From Halioglobus sp. (GTDB lineage Bacteria; Pseudomonadota; Gammaproteobacteria; Pseudomonadales; Halieaceae), in contig PABK01000009.1 of the NCBI GenBank assembly GCA_002699145.1, positions 35,511 through 99,510 on the forward strand: a stretch of 64,000 bases of DNA. Direction: 5' to 3'. The stretch's first letter is position 1; each line of letters opens with the position of its first letter. Position numbers and translations under genes: made by a program. This document shows positions 49,795 through 59,340 of this stretch, in pieces. The notes below the pieces were generated by a model, which was not told the DNA's origin, searched no databases, and saw only the letters and a list, made by a program, of their open reading frames with translations.

Positions 49795-50825
49795 ACCGCC
49801 ACCTCCTCGAGGGCGGCCAGGCGCTCGATCACCGCCCCCGGCTGGAGGTCGCGCAGGCAGCGCTGGTGACCCAGCGGACAGTCGCGTGCAAAGCACGGCG
49901 CGCAGTCGATATCCGACGCCAGCACCGCCGCCCGCGGGTGCAGCGGCGGGGTGAACAACGGGCTGGTGGGACCGTACAGGCCCAGCACCGGCCGGCCCAG
50001 CGCCGCGCCCACGTGCATCAGGCCGGAGTCATTACTTACTATCAGTGCAGCCACTGATAACAGGTCGATTGCCTCGGCCAACGAGGTCCGGCCGCTGAGG
50101 TCAGTCAGCGCTCGCGGCGCGTCACAGGCGGCGCTGACGGCGGCGCAGGCGGGGCCGTCGGCGGCGGAACCGAACAGCGCCACCTGCCAGCCACGGCGCA
50201 GGTAGTGACGGGCCAGCTCGGCGTAGTGCTGCGGCGGCCAGCGCTTGGCCGCGCCGAACTCCGCGCCGGGACACAGGGCCAGCAGGGGCGGCCGGGGCGC
50301 GAGGCCGTACTCGCGCGCGACGCGGTGCGCCCGCGCCGGCTCCACGCGCAGCGCCGGACGCGGCGGCGCCGGCGCGGGGCCGTCACGCGGCGCGCCCAGG
50401 GCGGCAAAGCGCGCGGCCAGGCCCGGCAGCGCGGCGCGGTCCAGGACTCGCAGGTCGTTGAGCAGGCCGTAGCGCATCTCGCCGCGCCAGCCGCTGCGCA
50501 CCGGAATGCGGGCGATCCAGGGCAGCAGGGCGGACTTGAAGGAATTGGGCAGGACGATGGCCTGTTCGTAGCCGCGCTCACGCAGCGCGTGGCCCAGGCG
50601 GCGCCGCCGCCCCAGGCCCAGGTCGCCGTGCCCCAGGGGCATGTCGATCGCCTCGCGCACCTCGGGCATGCGCGCCAGCAGGGGTGCGCTCCAGGCGGGC
50701 GCGAGCACATCGATGACGACGCCGGGGCGGCTCGCCGCCAGATAGCGGTATAGCGCCTGCGATATCACCATGTCCCCCACCCAGGAGGGACCCACCACCA
50801 GGACCTTGCCGGGTGGCGCGGTCAC
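49791..50825 (-). CDS. waaF: LPS heptosyltransferase II WaaF
   Basis: Adds the second heptose. The 344-residue GT9 enzyme has KVLVVGPSWVGDMVISQALY (7-26), PNSFKSALLPWIARI and SNDSGLMHVGAALGRPVLGLYG, all characteristic of WaaF. The start is GTG at 50825 (VTAPPGK); an upstream frame to 50885 overlaps ilvE and lacks support. First LPS gene after ilvE, 34 bases away, as in Pseudomonas. Confidence 0.95.
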   Translation of the reverse strand: MTAPPGKVLVVGPSWVGDMVISQALYRYLAASRPGVVIDVLAPAWSAPLLARMPEVREAIDMPLGHGDLGLGRRRRLGHALRERGYEQAIVLPNSFKSALLPWIARIPVRSGWRGEMRYGLLNDLRVLDRAALPGLAARFAALGAPRDGPAPAPPRPALRVEPARAHRVAREYGLAPRPPLLALCPGAEFGAAKRWPPQHYAELARHYLRRGWQVALFGSAADGPACAAVSAACDAPRALTDLSGRTSLAEAIDLLSVAALIVSNDSGLMHVGAALGRPVLGLYGPTSPLFTPPLHPRAAVLASDIDCAPCFARDCPLGHQRCLRDLQPGAVIERLAALEEVAV

Positions 50826-50859
50826 CCCGCCCGGCGCGCGGTTTGCGCCAGGGCCGGCC

Positions 50860-51786
50860 TCAGGCCACCGGCTCCAGCCACGCACTGTTCTCGCTGCGGT
50901 TGCCGCGCACGGTGTCGAAGTACATCGTCTGCAACTTCTCGGTGAGCGGCCCGCGGCTGCCGCTGCCGATGGTGCGCCCGTCCAGTTCGCGGATGGGCAC
51001 GACCTCCGCCGCGGTGCCGGTGAAGAACGCCTCGTCGGCGACGTACACCTCGTCGCGGGTGATGCGCCTCTCCTCGATGCTGTAGCCGAGCTCTGCGGCC
51101 AGCTCGAAGATGGTGTTGCGGGTGATACCGTCCAGGCAGGAGGTCAGCTCCGGCGTGTAGATTTTGTCGTCGCGCACCAGGAATACGTTCTCGCCCGAGC
51201 CCTCGGCGACATAGCCCTCGTTGTCCAGCAACAGCGCCTCCTCGGCGCCACACTCCAAAGCCTCGCGCAGGGCGAGCATGGAATTGATGTAGTTGCCGTT
51301 GGCCTTGGCCTTGCACATGGTGATGTTGACGTGATGCCGGGTGTAGGATGAGGTGCGCACCTTGATGCCGCGGTCGCGGGCGTCCGGGTCCATGTAGGAG
51401 GGCCATTCCCAGGCGGCGATCATGACGTGGGTCTTGAGGCCGTCGGCGCGCAGGCCCATGCCCTCGGAACCGTAGAAACACATCGGCCGCAGGTAGCCCT
51501 CCTCCAGACCGTTCTCGCGCACCACGTCCTTCTGCGCCTGGTTCAGCGTGTCCTTGTCCCAGGGCATGTCCATGGACAGGATGTGCGCCGAGCGGAACAG
51601 GCGGTCGGTGTGCTCCTTGAGCCGGAAGATGCAGGTGCCGCGGTCCGGGGTCTGGTAGGCGCGCACGCCCTCGAACACGCCCAGCCCGTAGTGGAAGGTG
51701 TGGGTGAGCACATGCACCCGGGCATCGCGCCAGGGCACCATTTCACCATCCATCCAGATTAGACCATCGCGATCGGCCAGACTCAT
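50860..51786 (-). CDS. ilvE: Branched-chain amino-acid aminotransferase IlvE
   Basis: A fold-type IV PLP enzyme that makes Leu, Ile and Val from their 2-oxo acids. The 308-residue length and blocks GLIWMDGEMVPWRDARVHVL (8-27), YGLGVFEGVRAY and the PLP-lysine segment CKAKANGNYINSMLA identify it. EGSGENVFLVRD follows. The ATG at 51786 begins MSLADRDGLIW. It lies between glnE and waaF in the pseudomonad order. Confidence 0.96.
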   Translation of the reverse strand: MSLADRDGLIWMDGEMVPWRDARVHVLTHTFHYGLGVFEGVRAYQTPDRGTCIFRLKEHTDRLFRSAHILSMDMPWDKDTLNQAQKDVVRENGLEEGYLRPMCFYGSEGMGLRADGLKTHVMIAAWEWPSYMDPDARDRGIKVRTSSYTRHHVNITMCKAKANGNYINSMLALREALECGAEEALLLDNEGYVAEGSGENVFLVRDDKIYTPELTSCLDGITRNTIFELAAELGYSIEERRITRDEVYVADEAFFTGTAAEVVPIRELDGRTIGSGSRGPLTEKLQTMYFDTVRGNRSENSAWLEPVA

Positions 51787-51827
51787 TACCCTACTCCTGT
51801 TGTTCCTGTTGCTTGTGCTTGCGCTGC

Positions 51828-54749
51828 TTACGCTGGTTCCTGTCCCGTGGTTTCCCGGCCGGCCCCGCTCGCCGCCTCGTCCCGCACTGCGGCGAACAGC
51901 GCCTGCCACTGCTGCGAGACTGCCGCGCGCGCATCGGCAAACTCCGCCGCCGGTACCACGTCGGGCTGCTGCTGCAAGGAAAGTTGGTGGGCAGCGGAAC
52001 GGTAGGCGAGGTACGCCTGCGTCAGGGCTTCACACACCGGCTGCTCGAACAAGCCTTTCCGGCCCAGGGCCTCGAGAATGCGCACATTATCGGACCAGCG
52101 CGCCAGTTCCGGCTCGCGATGGGACCACGCCAAGACGGCGTATTGCACCATAAATTCGATATCGACGATACCTCCCGCGCCCTGTTTTAGGTGAAATTCC
52201 GCGTCATCCGCTGCACCGCTGGGTAGTAAGTGCTTACGCATCTTGTCGCGCATCTCACACACGCTGCGCGCCAGCTCGTCCAGGTCGCGCGGCTGGCCGA
52301 GCACCTCGGCGCGCAGGGCGTCCGTCGCCCCCGCGACCTGCGGGTCGCCGGCGACGAAGCGCGCGCGCACCAGGGCCTGGTGCTCCCAGGTCCAGGCCTC
52401 GCCGCGCTGGTAGCTGGCGAAGCCCTCCAGGCTGGACACCAGCATGCCGGAATTGCCGGAGGGGCGCAGGCGCATGTCCACTTCATACAGTTGGCCCATG
52501 GCCATGCGCGTCTCCAGTATATGGATGATGCGCTGGCCCAGGCGGGTATAGAACACCACGTTGTCGATGCTGCGCGCGCCGTCGGTGACACCGGTCTTGC
52601 GCGCGTCGTAGATAAAGACCAGGTCCAGGTCGGAGCCGTAGCCCAGCTCGATACCGCCGAGCTTGCCGTAGCCGTAGATGGCGAAACCCGTGCCGGCGGA
52701 GTCCCGCGCCGGCTCGCCGTACTTGCCCGCCAGGTCCGCCCAGGCCACCGCCAGCACCTGTTCCAGGATCACCTCGGCGATCCAGGTCAGCTTGTCGCTC
52801 ACCTGCATCAGCGGCAGGCGCCCGGACAGCTCGCTGGCGGCGACGCGCAGCACGTGGGAGGCCTTGTAGTAGCGCAGCGCATCCATGTGCGCCTCCAGGT
52901 CGTCCGCCGGCAGGCGCGCCACCTGCTGCTGCAGCTCCTCGCGCAGCAGGCCCTTGTCCGGCGCCGAGTACAGGCTGGCGCTGTCGAGAAATTCGTCCAG
53001 CAACACCGGGTGGCGCGCCATCAACTCGGCGATCCACGGGCTCGCGCCGCACAAGGTGGCCAGCTCGGCCAGGGCCAGCGGGTTTTCCATGAGCAGGATG
53101 AGGTAGGCGCTGCGCCGCAGCACCGCGCTGACCAGCGGCAGCACGCGCTGCAGCGACAGGTCCGGGTCGGCCAGCCCGGCGCAGGCGCGCAGCAGCCGCG
53201 GCAGGAACTGCTCGAGCCGCTCGCGCCCCTCCGCCTGCAGCGCCAGCAGGCGGCCGTTGTCGTCCAGTGCGCGCAGGGCGCGCAGCGAGGCCGCCGGGTC
53301 GCGGTAGCCCAGCTGCGCCAGCGCGTCCTCGTCCAGTTCGTCCAGCCCCGGGGGCAGTTCGCCCTCCTCCACCGCCTCCTCCTCGGGATCGGCGATCAGC
53401 TCGCGGAAGTGTTCGGCCACACGCGCGCGGTGCGCCTCCAGTGCTGCGCGGTAGGCCGCCCAGTCCGGGTAGCCCATGACGCAGGCCAGGGCCAGTTGCG
53501 GCAGCTCCTGGGCGGGCAGGTCCTGGGTCTGGCGGTCCTGGTAGCCCTGGATGGCGTGCTCGCTGTCGCGCAGGAACAGGTAGGCGCTGCGCAGCTCCGC
53601 CACGTCCGCGGCGGGCAGGATGCCCAGCGTCGCGCACTCGTCGAGCACCGGCAGCAGTTCGCGCTGCTGCAGACCCAGGTCGCGGCCACCGCGCACGAGC
53701 TGGAAGCACTGGGCGATGAACTCCACCTCGCGGATGCCGCCGTGGCCCAGCTTGACGTTGTCCTCCAGGCCCTTGCGCCGCACCTCGGCGGAGATCATGC
53801 GCTTCATGTCGCGCAGGCTCTCGATGACGCCGAAGTCGACGTAGCGGCGAAAAACGAAGGGCCGCAGCATCGCCATGAGCTGCGCCGCGCAGCGCGCATC
53901 GCCGGTCACCGGCCGCGCCTTGATCAGCGCGTAGCGCTCCCAGTCACGGCCCTGGTCCTGGTAGTACTCCTCCAGCGCGGAAAAACTGTGCGCCAGCGCG
54001 CCGCTGTCGCCGTAGGGGCGCAGGCGCATGTCCACGCGAAAGACGAAACCGTCGGCGGTGACCGGGTCCAGCGCGGCGATCACCCCGCGCCCGACACGAG
54101 TGAAAAACTCCTCGTTGCTCAGCGGCTTGTCCGGGTCATCGGTCTGCCCCGCCTCCGGGTAGGCGAAAACCAGGTCGACGTCGGAGGACAGGTTCAGTTC
54201 GCGCGCGCCGAGCTTGCCCATGGCCAACACGATGAGCTGCTGCGGCTCGCCGCTGTCGCGGCCGCGCGGCGTGCCGAAGCGCTGCGCCTGCTGCGCGTGG
54301 CTGTGCGCGACCGCGGCGCCGATTGCGGCCTCCGCCAGCAGGGAGGTGTCGCGCACCGTCTCCAGGGTATCGGCCAGGCGATTGAAGTCGCGCCAGAGGA
54401 TGCGCAGCATGTGCCACTGGCGGTAGCGGCGCAGCTCCCGCTGCAGGTCCGCGTCCGGCGCGGCCAGGCGGCGCTGCAGGTCCTCGGCGAAAAACGCCTG
54501 CGCCAGGGGCGCGTGCAGCTGGCCGCTGTCCAGCAGCGCGGCCAGCAGTGGCGGGCGGCTGCGCAGCAGTTCCGCGGCGAAGGGGCTGCAAGCCAGCACC
54601 TGCGCCAGCTCGCGCGCCACCTGCGCATCCGGCAGCGGCGCGAGCGCGTCGCCGGCGCGCTCGGCAAGCGCCTGCCAGGCGCGCGCACCCGCCTCCGCCA
54701 ACGGCGGCGGCAGGGCGCTAAAGTCCGGTTGGGTCACGGCGTCGTTCAC
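51828..54749 (-). CDS. glnE: Bifunctional glutamine-synthetase adenylyltransferase/deadenylase GlnE
   Basis: Adenylylates and deadenylylates glutamine synthetase in response to PII and glutamine. The 973-residue protein has two nucleotidyltransferase domains, with LSSDVDLVFAYPEAG (about 182-196) in the deadenylase half and YGSDLDLVFIYDARKTG in the adenylylase half. The start is GTG at 54749. It lies 12 bases behind the GspE-type ATPase gene and 41 before ilvE. Confidence 0.96.
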   Translation of the reverse strand: MNDAVTQPDFSALPPPLAEAGARAWQALAERAGDALAPLPDAQVARELAQVLACSPFAAELLRSRPPLLAALLDSGQLHAPLAQAFFAEDLQRRLAAPDADLQRELRRYRQWHMLRILWRDFNRLADTLETVRDTSLLAEAAIGAAVAHSHAQQAQRFGTPRGRDSGEPQQLIVLAMGKLGARELNLSSDVDLVFAYPEAGQTDDPDKPLSNEEFFTRVGRGVIAALDPVTADGFVFRVDMRLRPYGDSGALAHSFSALEEYYQDQGRDWERYALIKARPVTGDARCAAQLMAMLRPFVFRRYVDFGVIESLRDMKRMISAEVRRKGLEDNVKLGHGGIREVEFIAQCFQLVRGGRDLGLQQRELLPVLDECATLGILPAADVAELRSAYLFLRDSEHAIQGYQDRQTQDLPAQELPQLALACVMGYPDWAAYRAALEAHRARVAEHFRELIADPEEEAVEEGELPPGLDELDEDALAQLGYRDPAASLRALRALDDNGRLLALQAEGRERLEQFLPRLLRACAGLADPDLSLQRVLPLVSAVLRRSAYLILLMENPLALAELATLCGASPWIAELMARHPVLLDEFLDSASLYSAPDKGLLREELQQQVARLPADDLEAHMDALRYYKASHVLRVAASELSGRLPLMQVSDKLTWIAEVILEQVLAVAWADLAGKYGEPARDSAGTGFAIYGYGKLGGIELGYGSDLDLVFIYDARKTGVTDGARSIDNVVFYTRLGQRIIHILETRMAMGQLYEVDMRLRPSGNSGMLVSSLEGFASYQRGEAWTWEHQALVRARFVAGDPQVAGATDALRAEVLGQPRDLDELARSVCEMRDKMRKHLLPSGAADDAEFHLKQGAGGIVDIEFMVQYAVLAWSHREPELARWSDNVRILEALGRKGLFEQPVCEALTQAYLAYRSAAHQLSLQQQPDVVPAAEFADARAAVSQQWQALFAAVRDEAASGAGRETTGQEPA

Positions 54750-54761
54750 AGGCGCGGCTCC

Positions 54762-56531
54762 TCAGATTTCCAGCGCAGGCGCGACGCGCATGACCTCTTC
54801 GATGGTGGTCTCGCCGCGCGCGACGCGGGCGGCGCCACTGAGGCGCAGCGTGTGCATGCCCTCGGACATCGCCACCTCGCGCACGCGGTTGCTGTCCATG
54901 TGCGGCAGGATCAGCTCCTGCACCGCCGGCGTATTGACCAGCACCTCGTAGATACCCTGGCGCCCAACGTAGCCGGTGTGGCGGCAAGCGCGACAGCCCA
55001 CCGGCACCGCCATGCTCGCGGGCATCGGCATCGAGAAAGGATGCACCAGCTGCTGCCAGGCCTCGGCGTCCGTCTCCACCTCCACCTTGCACTCCGGGCA
55101 GAGGATGCGCACCAGGCGCTGGGACATGATGCCGCGCAGGGTCGCTTTCACCAGGTAGGGCGGCACCCCCAACTCGAGCAGGCGCGACAACGAACCGGGG
55201 GAGTCGTTGGTGTGCAGCGTGGACAGCACCAGGTGACCGGTGAGCGCGGCCTGGATCGCCATGTTCGCCGTTTCCAGGTCGCGGATCTCGCCGACCATGA
55301 TGATGTCCGGGTCCTGGCGCATCAGCGCGCGCACCCCCGAGGAAAAGTCCAGGTTGATGGCGTGGTTCACCTGCATCTGGTTGAAGGCGCCCTCGACCAT
55401 CTCGATCGGGTCCTCGATGGTGCAGACGTTGACCTCCGGCTGCGCGAGCTGGCGCAGGGTGGAATAGAGGGTGGTGGTCTTGCCCGAGCCGGTGGGACCG
55501 GTGACCAGCACGATGCCGTTGCCGGCGGCGGTCATGTCGTTCCAGTGCGCCAGGTCGGCGTCCGCCAGGCCCAGGTCCTGGAAACTGCGCTGCAGCACAT
55601 CCGGGTCGAAGATACGCATGACCAGCTTCTCGCCGAAAGCGGTGGGCAGGGTGGCCAGGCGCAGCTCCACCTCGTTGCCCGCCGGCGTGCGCGTCTTCAG
55701 GCGGCCGTCCTGGGGGCGACGTTTTTCCGCCAGGTCCATGCGCCCGAGAATCTTGATGCGAGAACTGACCGCCGCGCACACCTGCGCAGGCAGCTCGTAG
55801 ACGGTGTGCAGCACGCCGTCGATGCGGAAGCGCACATTGCCCACCTCGCGCCGCGGCTCCACATGGATATCGCTGGCGCGCTGCTCGAAGGCGTACTGCA
55901 GCAGCCAGTCGACAATGGTGACGATGTGCTGGTCGTTGGCGTCCGGCTCCTTCATGGAGCCCAGTTCCAGCATCTGCTCCAGATTGCCCAGGTCCGGGCC
56001 GAGCCGGTCGACCGAGCCGGCGCCGCGCACGGAGATCGCCATGCTGTAGAACTCGGCGGTGTGCCGGGCGATCTCGCGCGGGTCCGCCAGCACACGACGG
56101 ATCGGTTTGCGCAGCACGTGCTCCAGGTTCTTCTCCCAGGCGCGCATGTACGGTTCGCTGCTGGCGATGACCACCTCGTCGTCGTTGACCTCGACAGCGA
56201 GGATGCGGTGGCGTTCGGCGAAGGCCCGCGACATGACCTCGGCCACGGCGGTGACGTTGATCTTCAGTGGGTCGATTTCGTACACCTTCTGGCCCACGCG
56301 CTTGCTCAGCCAGGCCAGCAGCGCCTCCATGTCCAGGAAACGCCCGGGGCGCACCGCGTCCGGCAGGCGCAGTTCCGCCAGGAACACCAGCGGGTGCACG
56401 CGCAACGCCGAGGAGTGGTTGACGCGGGACATTTCCTGGTCGGAGATGCGGCCGTCCTCGTGCAGGTCCTGCGCCAGCCCGGACAGGGTCAGGCGGTGCT
56501 CCATGAGCTGCTCGTTGAACTGGGTGGTCAT
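54762..56531 (-). CDS. Orphan GspE/PilB-type secretion or pilus assembly ATPase
   Basis: A hexameric assembly ATPase of 589 residues. The N-terminal domain resembles MshEN/GspE-II (about 1-150). ASDIHVEP is followed by Walker A GPTGSGKTTT near 338-347, the Asp box ending LSTLHTND, Walker B MRQDPDIIMVGEIRD, and a zinc site with CPEC and CRAC near 455-490. It could power type II secretion or MSHA-like pili. No other secretion or pilus gene is in the window, so its machine is encoded elsewhere. It is upstream of glnE and divergent from argE. Confidence 0.88.
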   Translation of the reverse strand: MTTQFNEQLMEHRLTLSGLAQDLHEDGRISDQEMSRVNHSSALRVHPLVFLAELRLPDAVRPGRFLDMEALLAWLSKRVGQKVYEIDPLKINVTAVAEVMSRAFAERHRILAVEVNDDEVVIASSEPYMRAWEKNLEHVLRKPIRRVLADPREIARHTAEFYSMAISVRGAGSVDRLGPDLGNLEQMLELGSMKEPDANDQHIVTIVDWLLQYAFEQRASDIHVEPRREVGNVRFRIDGVLHTVYELPAQVCAAVSSRIKILGRMDLAEKRRPQDGRLKTRTPAGNEVELRLATLPTAFGEKLVMRIFDPDVLQRSFQDLGLADADLAHWNDMTAAGNGIVLVTGPTGSGKTTTLYSTLRQLAQPEVNVCTIEDPIEMVEGAFNQMQVNHAINLDFSSGVRALMRQDPDIIMVGEIRDLETANMAIQAALTGHLVLSTLHTNDSPGSLSRLLELGVPPYLVKATLRGIMSQRLVRILCPECKVEVETDAEAWQQLVHPFSMPMPASMAVPVGCRACRHTGYVGRQGIYEVLVNTPAVQELILPHMDSNRVREVAMSEGMHTLRLSGAARVARGETTIEEVMRVAPALEI

Positions 56532-56729
56532 GGGTGGCGCGGGCCCCGTAAATGTCCTGCTACATTATCGCGCCATGCTAACACAGGCAGGGGCACAGCA
56601 CGGGCACGGCGCGGCCCCGCGGCGCTGCAAGAGCGCTTGGCGCGGGCTGCCCCCTTGTCTAGACTGGGCGCACAACGCGGTCACGCCCCGTCGGGCGCAT
56701 ACCGCGCCACTGTGCAGGGCGGAACCCAC

Positions 56730-57881
56730 ATGGCGCAATCCCACAGGCGCGTGCTCGAACAACTGCGGCAACTGGTCGGCACCGCATCGGTCAGCTCCAC
56801 CGACCCGCGCTGGGACCAGGGCAACCGTGCGGTGATCGACCTGCTCGCCGGCTGGCTGGCCGACATGGGGTTTGACACCCAGATACAGGAGGTCAGCGAC
56901 GACGGCGCCAAGGCCAACCTCATCGCCAGCCGCGGCAGTGGCCCCGGCGGCCTGGTGCTGGCCGGCCACACCGACACCGTGCCCTTCGACGAGGGCCGCT
57001 GGCAGTCCGACCCGCTGGGCCTGAGCGAGCGCGACGGCAGGCTGTACGGACTGGGCAGCACCGACATGAAGGGCTTCTTTCCCCTGGCCATCGCCGCGGC
57101 TGCCGCCTTCGCCGACATGCCGCTGAGGCAACCGCTGATATTGCTCGCCACGGCAGACGAGGAAAGCTCGATGAACGGGGCGCGCAAACTCGCCGCCGCC
57201 GGCAGGCCGCGCGCCCGCGCGGCGATTATCGGCGAGCCCACCTCCCTGGTGCCGGTGCGTATGCACAAGGGCATCATGATGCAGTCGGTGCGCGTAACCG
57301 GCCGCGCCGGGCACTCGTCCAACCCCACCCTGGGCAACAGCGCGCTGGAGGGCATGCACGCGGTGATTGGCGAGCTGCTGGCGTTCCGCGAGGAACTGGG
57401 CAAGCGCTACGGCAACGAATTCTTCCGCGTGGCGCAACCCACCCTGAACCTCGGCTGTATTCACGGCGGCGACAGCCCCAACCGGATCTGCGGCCAGGCC
57501 GAGCTGCACTTCGACCTGCGCATGACCCCCGACGGCGACAACGCCGCGGTGCGCGCGGAGATCGACAGGCGGCTGCAGGCGGTGGCCGCGCCGCTGGGGC
57601 TCGAGATGGAACTGCGCTCGCTGATCCAGGACGTGCCGCCCTTCGAACAGCCCGCGGACAGCGAACTGGTGCGACTGGCGGAGCAACTCACCGGCCACGG
57701 CGCCGAGGCGGTGGCCTTTGCCACGGAAGCGTCGTTCCTGCGCCAACTCGGCATGGAGACCATCGTCATGGGCCCCGGCTCCATCGACCGCGCGCACCAG
57801 CCGGACGAGTACCTGGAACTGGACCAGGTGCAGCCGTGCATCGACCTGCTGCAGAAATTCATCGCCCACTACTGTCTCTAG
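56730..57881 (+). CDS. argE: Acetylornithine deacetylase ArgE
   Basis: Hydrolyses N-acetylornithine to ornithine in arginine synthesis. The 383-residue M20 metallopeptidase has LAGHTDTVPFDEGRW near 76-90, STDMKGFFP near 110, the catalytic TADEESSMNGARKL and GEPTSLVPV, and the dimerisation domain GRAGHSS. The ATG at 56730 is preceded by GGCGGAA; the long open frame upstream is antisense to gspE and glnE. It is paired with argA 125 bases downstream. Confidence 0.95.
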   Translation: MAQSHRRVLEQLRQLVGTASVSSTDPRWDQGNRAVIDLLAGWLADMGFDTQIQEVSDDGAKANLIASRGSGPGGLVLAGHTDTVPFDEGRWQSDPLGLSERDGRLYGLGSTDMKGFFPLAIAAAAAFADMPLRQPLILLATADEESSMNGARKLAAAGRPRARAAIIGEPTSLVPVRMHKGIMMQSVRVTGRAGHSSNPTLGNSALEGMHAVIGELLAFREELGKRYGNEFFRVAQPTLNLGCIHGGDSPNRICGQAELHFDLRMTPDGDNAAVRAEIDRRLQAVAAPLGLEMELRSLIQDVPPFEQPADSELVRLAEQLTGHGAEAVAFATEASFLRQLGMETIVMGPGSIDRAHQPDEYLELDQVQPCIDLLQKFIAHYCL

Positions 57882-57897
57882 GCGAGGCTGCGACGGC

Positions 57898-57934
57898 CCG
57901 GCCGCGCTTTGTGCAATATTCCCACCGCGGCCGG
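57898..57934. promoter_or_regulatory. GC-rich inverted repeat after argE
   Basis: CCGGCCGCG at 57898-57906 pairs perfectly with CGCGGCCGG at 57926-57934 across 19 bases. It lies between argE and argA and could attenuate transcription. It lacks a terminator-like T run, so no strong claim is made. Confidence 0.3.
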
Positions 57935-57944
57935 CGGGCCTAGT

Positions 57945-57953
57945 TTATCCACA
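57945..57953 (+). promoter_or_regulatory. Perfect DnaA-box word TTATCCACA
   Basis: The consensus 9-mer TTATCCACA occurs once in the AT-rich argE/argA gap, 54 bases before the argA start. A single box is not an origin; it could be a DnaA regulatory site or chance. Confidence 0.3.
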
Positions 57954-58006
57954 GGCGTTTCTGTAATCTTGCTATTCCTTGATTTTTCAATGGCTTGGGA
58001 TACACA

Positions 58007-59311
58007 GTGACGGCGCCGGGGCGGGAGCATATCCGCTGGTTCAGGAATACGGCACCCTACATCAACGCACACCGGGGCAAGACCTTCGTGCTGATGCTGG
58101 GGGGCGCCGCCGCGCGCCACGAAAACTTCCCCAACGTCATCCATGACATCGCACTGCTCAACAGCCTGGGCGTGCGGCTGGTAATCATTCACGGCTCGCG
58201 CGAACAGATCGACCAGCGCCTGGCTGCCGCGAACATCAACAGCCGCTTCCACGAGGGCCTGCGCGTTACCGACAACGACGCGCTGGAGCACGTCAAGGAC
58301 GCGGCCGGCTCGCTGCGCGCGCAGATCGAGGCGCTACTGTCCATGGGCCTGCCCAATTCGCCCATGCAGGGTTCACGCATGCGCGTGTGCTCGGGCAACT
58401 TCGTTACGGCGCGGCCTATCGGCGTGGTCGACGGTATTGACTTCCACCACACCGGGCGCGTGCGCCGGGTGGACACCGAGGGCATTCGCCGCCAACTCGA
58501 GGACGGCTCCATCGTCCTGCAGTCGCCGCTGGGCTACTCGCCCACCGGGGAGATTTTTAACCTCTCGCTGGACGATATCGCCGTGCAACTGGCCGCCGCC
58601 ATCGGCGCCGACAAGTTGCTGCTGTTCGGGCGCAGCGCGGGCGTGATGGACGTGCGCGGCGAACTCGTGCGGCAGTGCGCGGTGGGCGACGCCAAGCGCC
58701 TGGTCGTGCCCGACGCGGAGCAGGCCGCGCTGCTGGCCACCGCGCGCCGCGCCTGCCTGCAGGGCGTACCGCGCTGCCACGTGCTCAGCTACGAGGACGA
58801 CTGCGCGCTGCTGGAGGAACTATTTACGCATGACGGCAGCGGCACGCTGGTGGCCAACGACGAGTATGAACAATCGCGCGAGGCCAGCATAGACGACGTT
58901 GGCGGCATCCTCGAACTGATCGAGCCATTGGAACAGCAGGGCATTCTGCTGAAGCGGTCGCGGGAGCTGCTGGAGCAGGAAATCTCCCGCTTCCGACTGC
59001 TCGAACGGGACGGGCGCATCATCGCCTGCGCCGCACTGTACCCGTTCCCGGAAGACGCCTGCGGCGAGGTCGCCTGTATCGTATCGCACCCCGACTACCG
59101 TGGCGGACGGCGCGGACAGCGACTGCTGCGCGCCATCGAACAGGAAGCCAAGCGCGCCGGCCTGGAGCGGGTATTCGTGCTGACCACGCAGACCGCACAC
59201 TGGTTTCTCGAGCAGGGTTTCGAGGAGGCGCCGCTGGACGCGCTGCCGGGAGACAAGCAGGCACTGTATAACCTGCAACGCAACTCCAAGGTGTTTTTCA
59301 AGCAGCTCTGA
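58007..59311 (+). CDS. argA: N-acetylglutamate synthase ArgA
   Basis: First step of arginine synthesis, acetyl-CoA plus glutamate, with arginine feedback. The 434-residue protein is an amino-acid-kinase-like domain (PYINAHRGKTFVLMLGG near 17-33, VRLVIIHGSREQIDQRL) followed by a GNAT domain from about 285 (VSHPDYRGGRRGQRLL acetyl-CoA loop, VFVLTTQTAHWF). Compared with known ArgA, the GTG at 58007 leaves the usual number of residues before PYIN; TTG at 57995 would add four. It is convergent with intI across 29 bases. Confidence 0.95.
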   Translation: MTAPGREHIRWFRNTAPYINAHRGKTFVLMLGGAAARHENFPNVIHDIALLNSLGVRLVIIHGSREQIDQRLAAANINSRFHEGLRVTDNDALEHVKDAAGSLRAQIEALLSMGLPNSPMQGSRMRVCSGNFVTARPIGVVDGIDFHHTGRVRRVDTEGIRRQLEDGSIVLQSPLGYSPTGEIFNLSLDDIAVQLAAAIGADKLLLFGRSAGVMDVRGELVRQCAVGDAKRLVVPDAEQAALLATARRACLQGVPRCHVLSYEDDCALLEELFTHDGSGTLVANDEYEQSREASIDDVGGILELIEPLEQQGILLKRSRELLEQEISRFRLLERDGRIIACAALYPFPEDACGEVACIVSHPDYRGGRRGQRLLRAIEQEAKRAGLERVFVLTTQTAHWFLEQGFEEAPLDALPGDKQALYNLQRNSKVFFKQL

Positions 59312-59340
59312 CGCGCCTATCATGGTGCACGCGCCGGCCT

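Noticed and set aside
52230..56729. A 4.5-kb plus-strand open frame that joins onto argE
   Set aside because: It lies wholly antisense to glnE and the GspE-type ATPase, both of which have clear motifs. In high-GC DNA such stop-free antisense frames are common. The real argE start is at 56730.
57945..57953. A DnaA box as evidence of a replication origin
   Set aside because: Only one box, no AT-rich unwinding element cluster, and no dnaA, dnaN or rep gene nearby.
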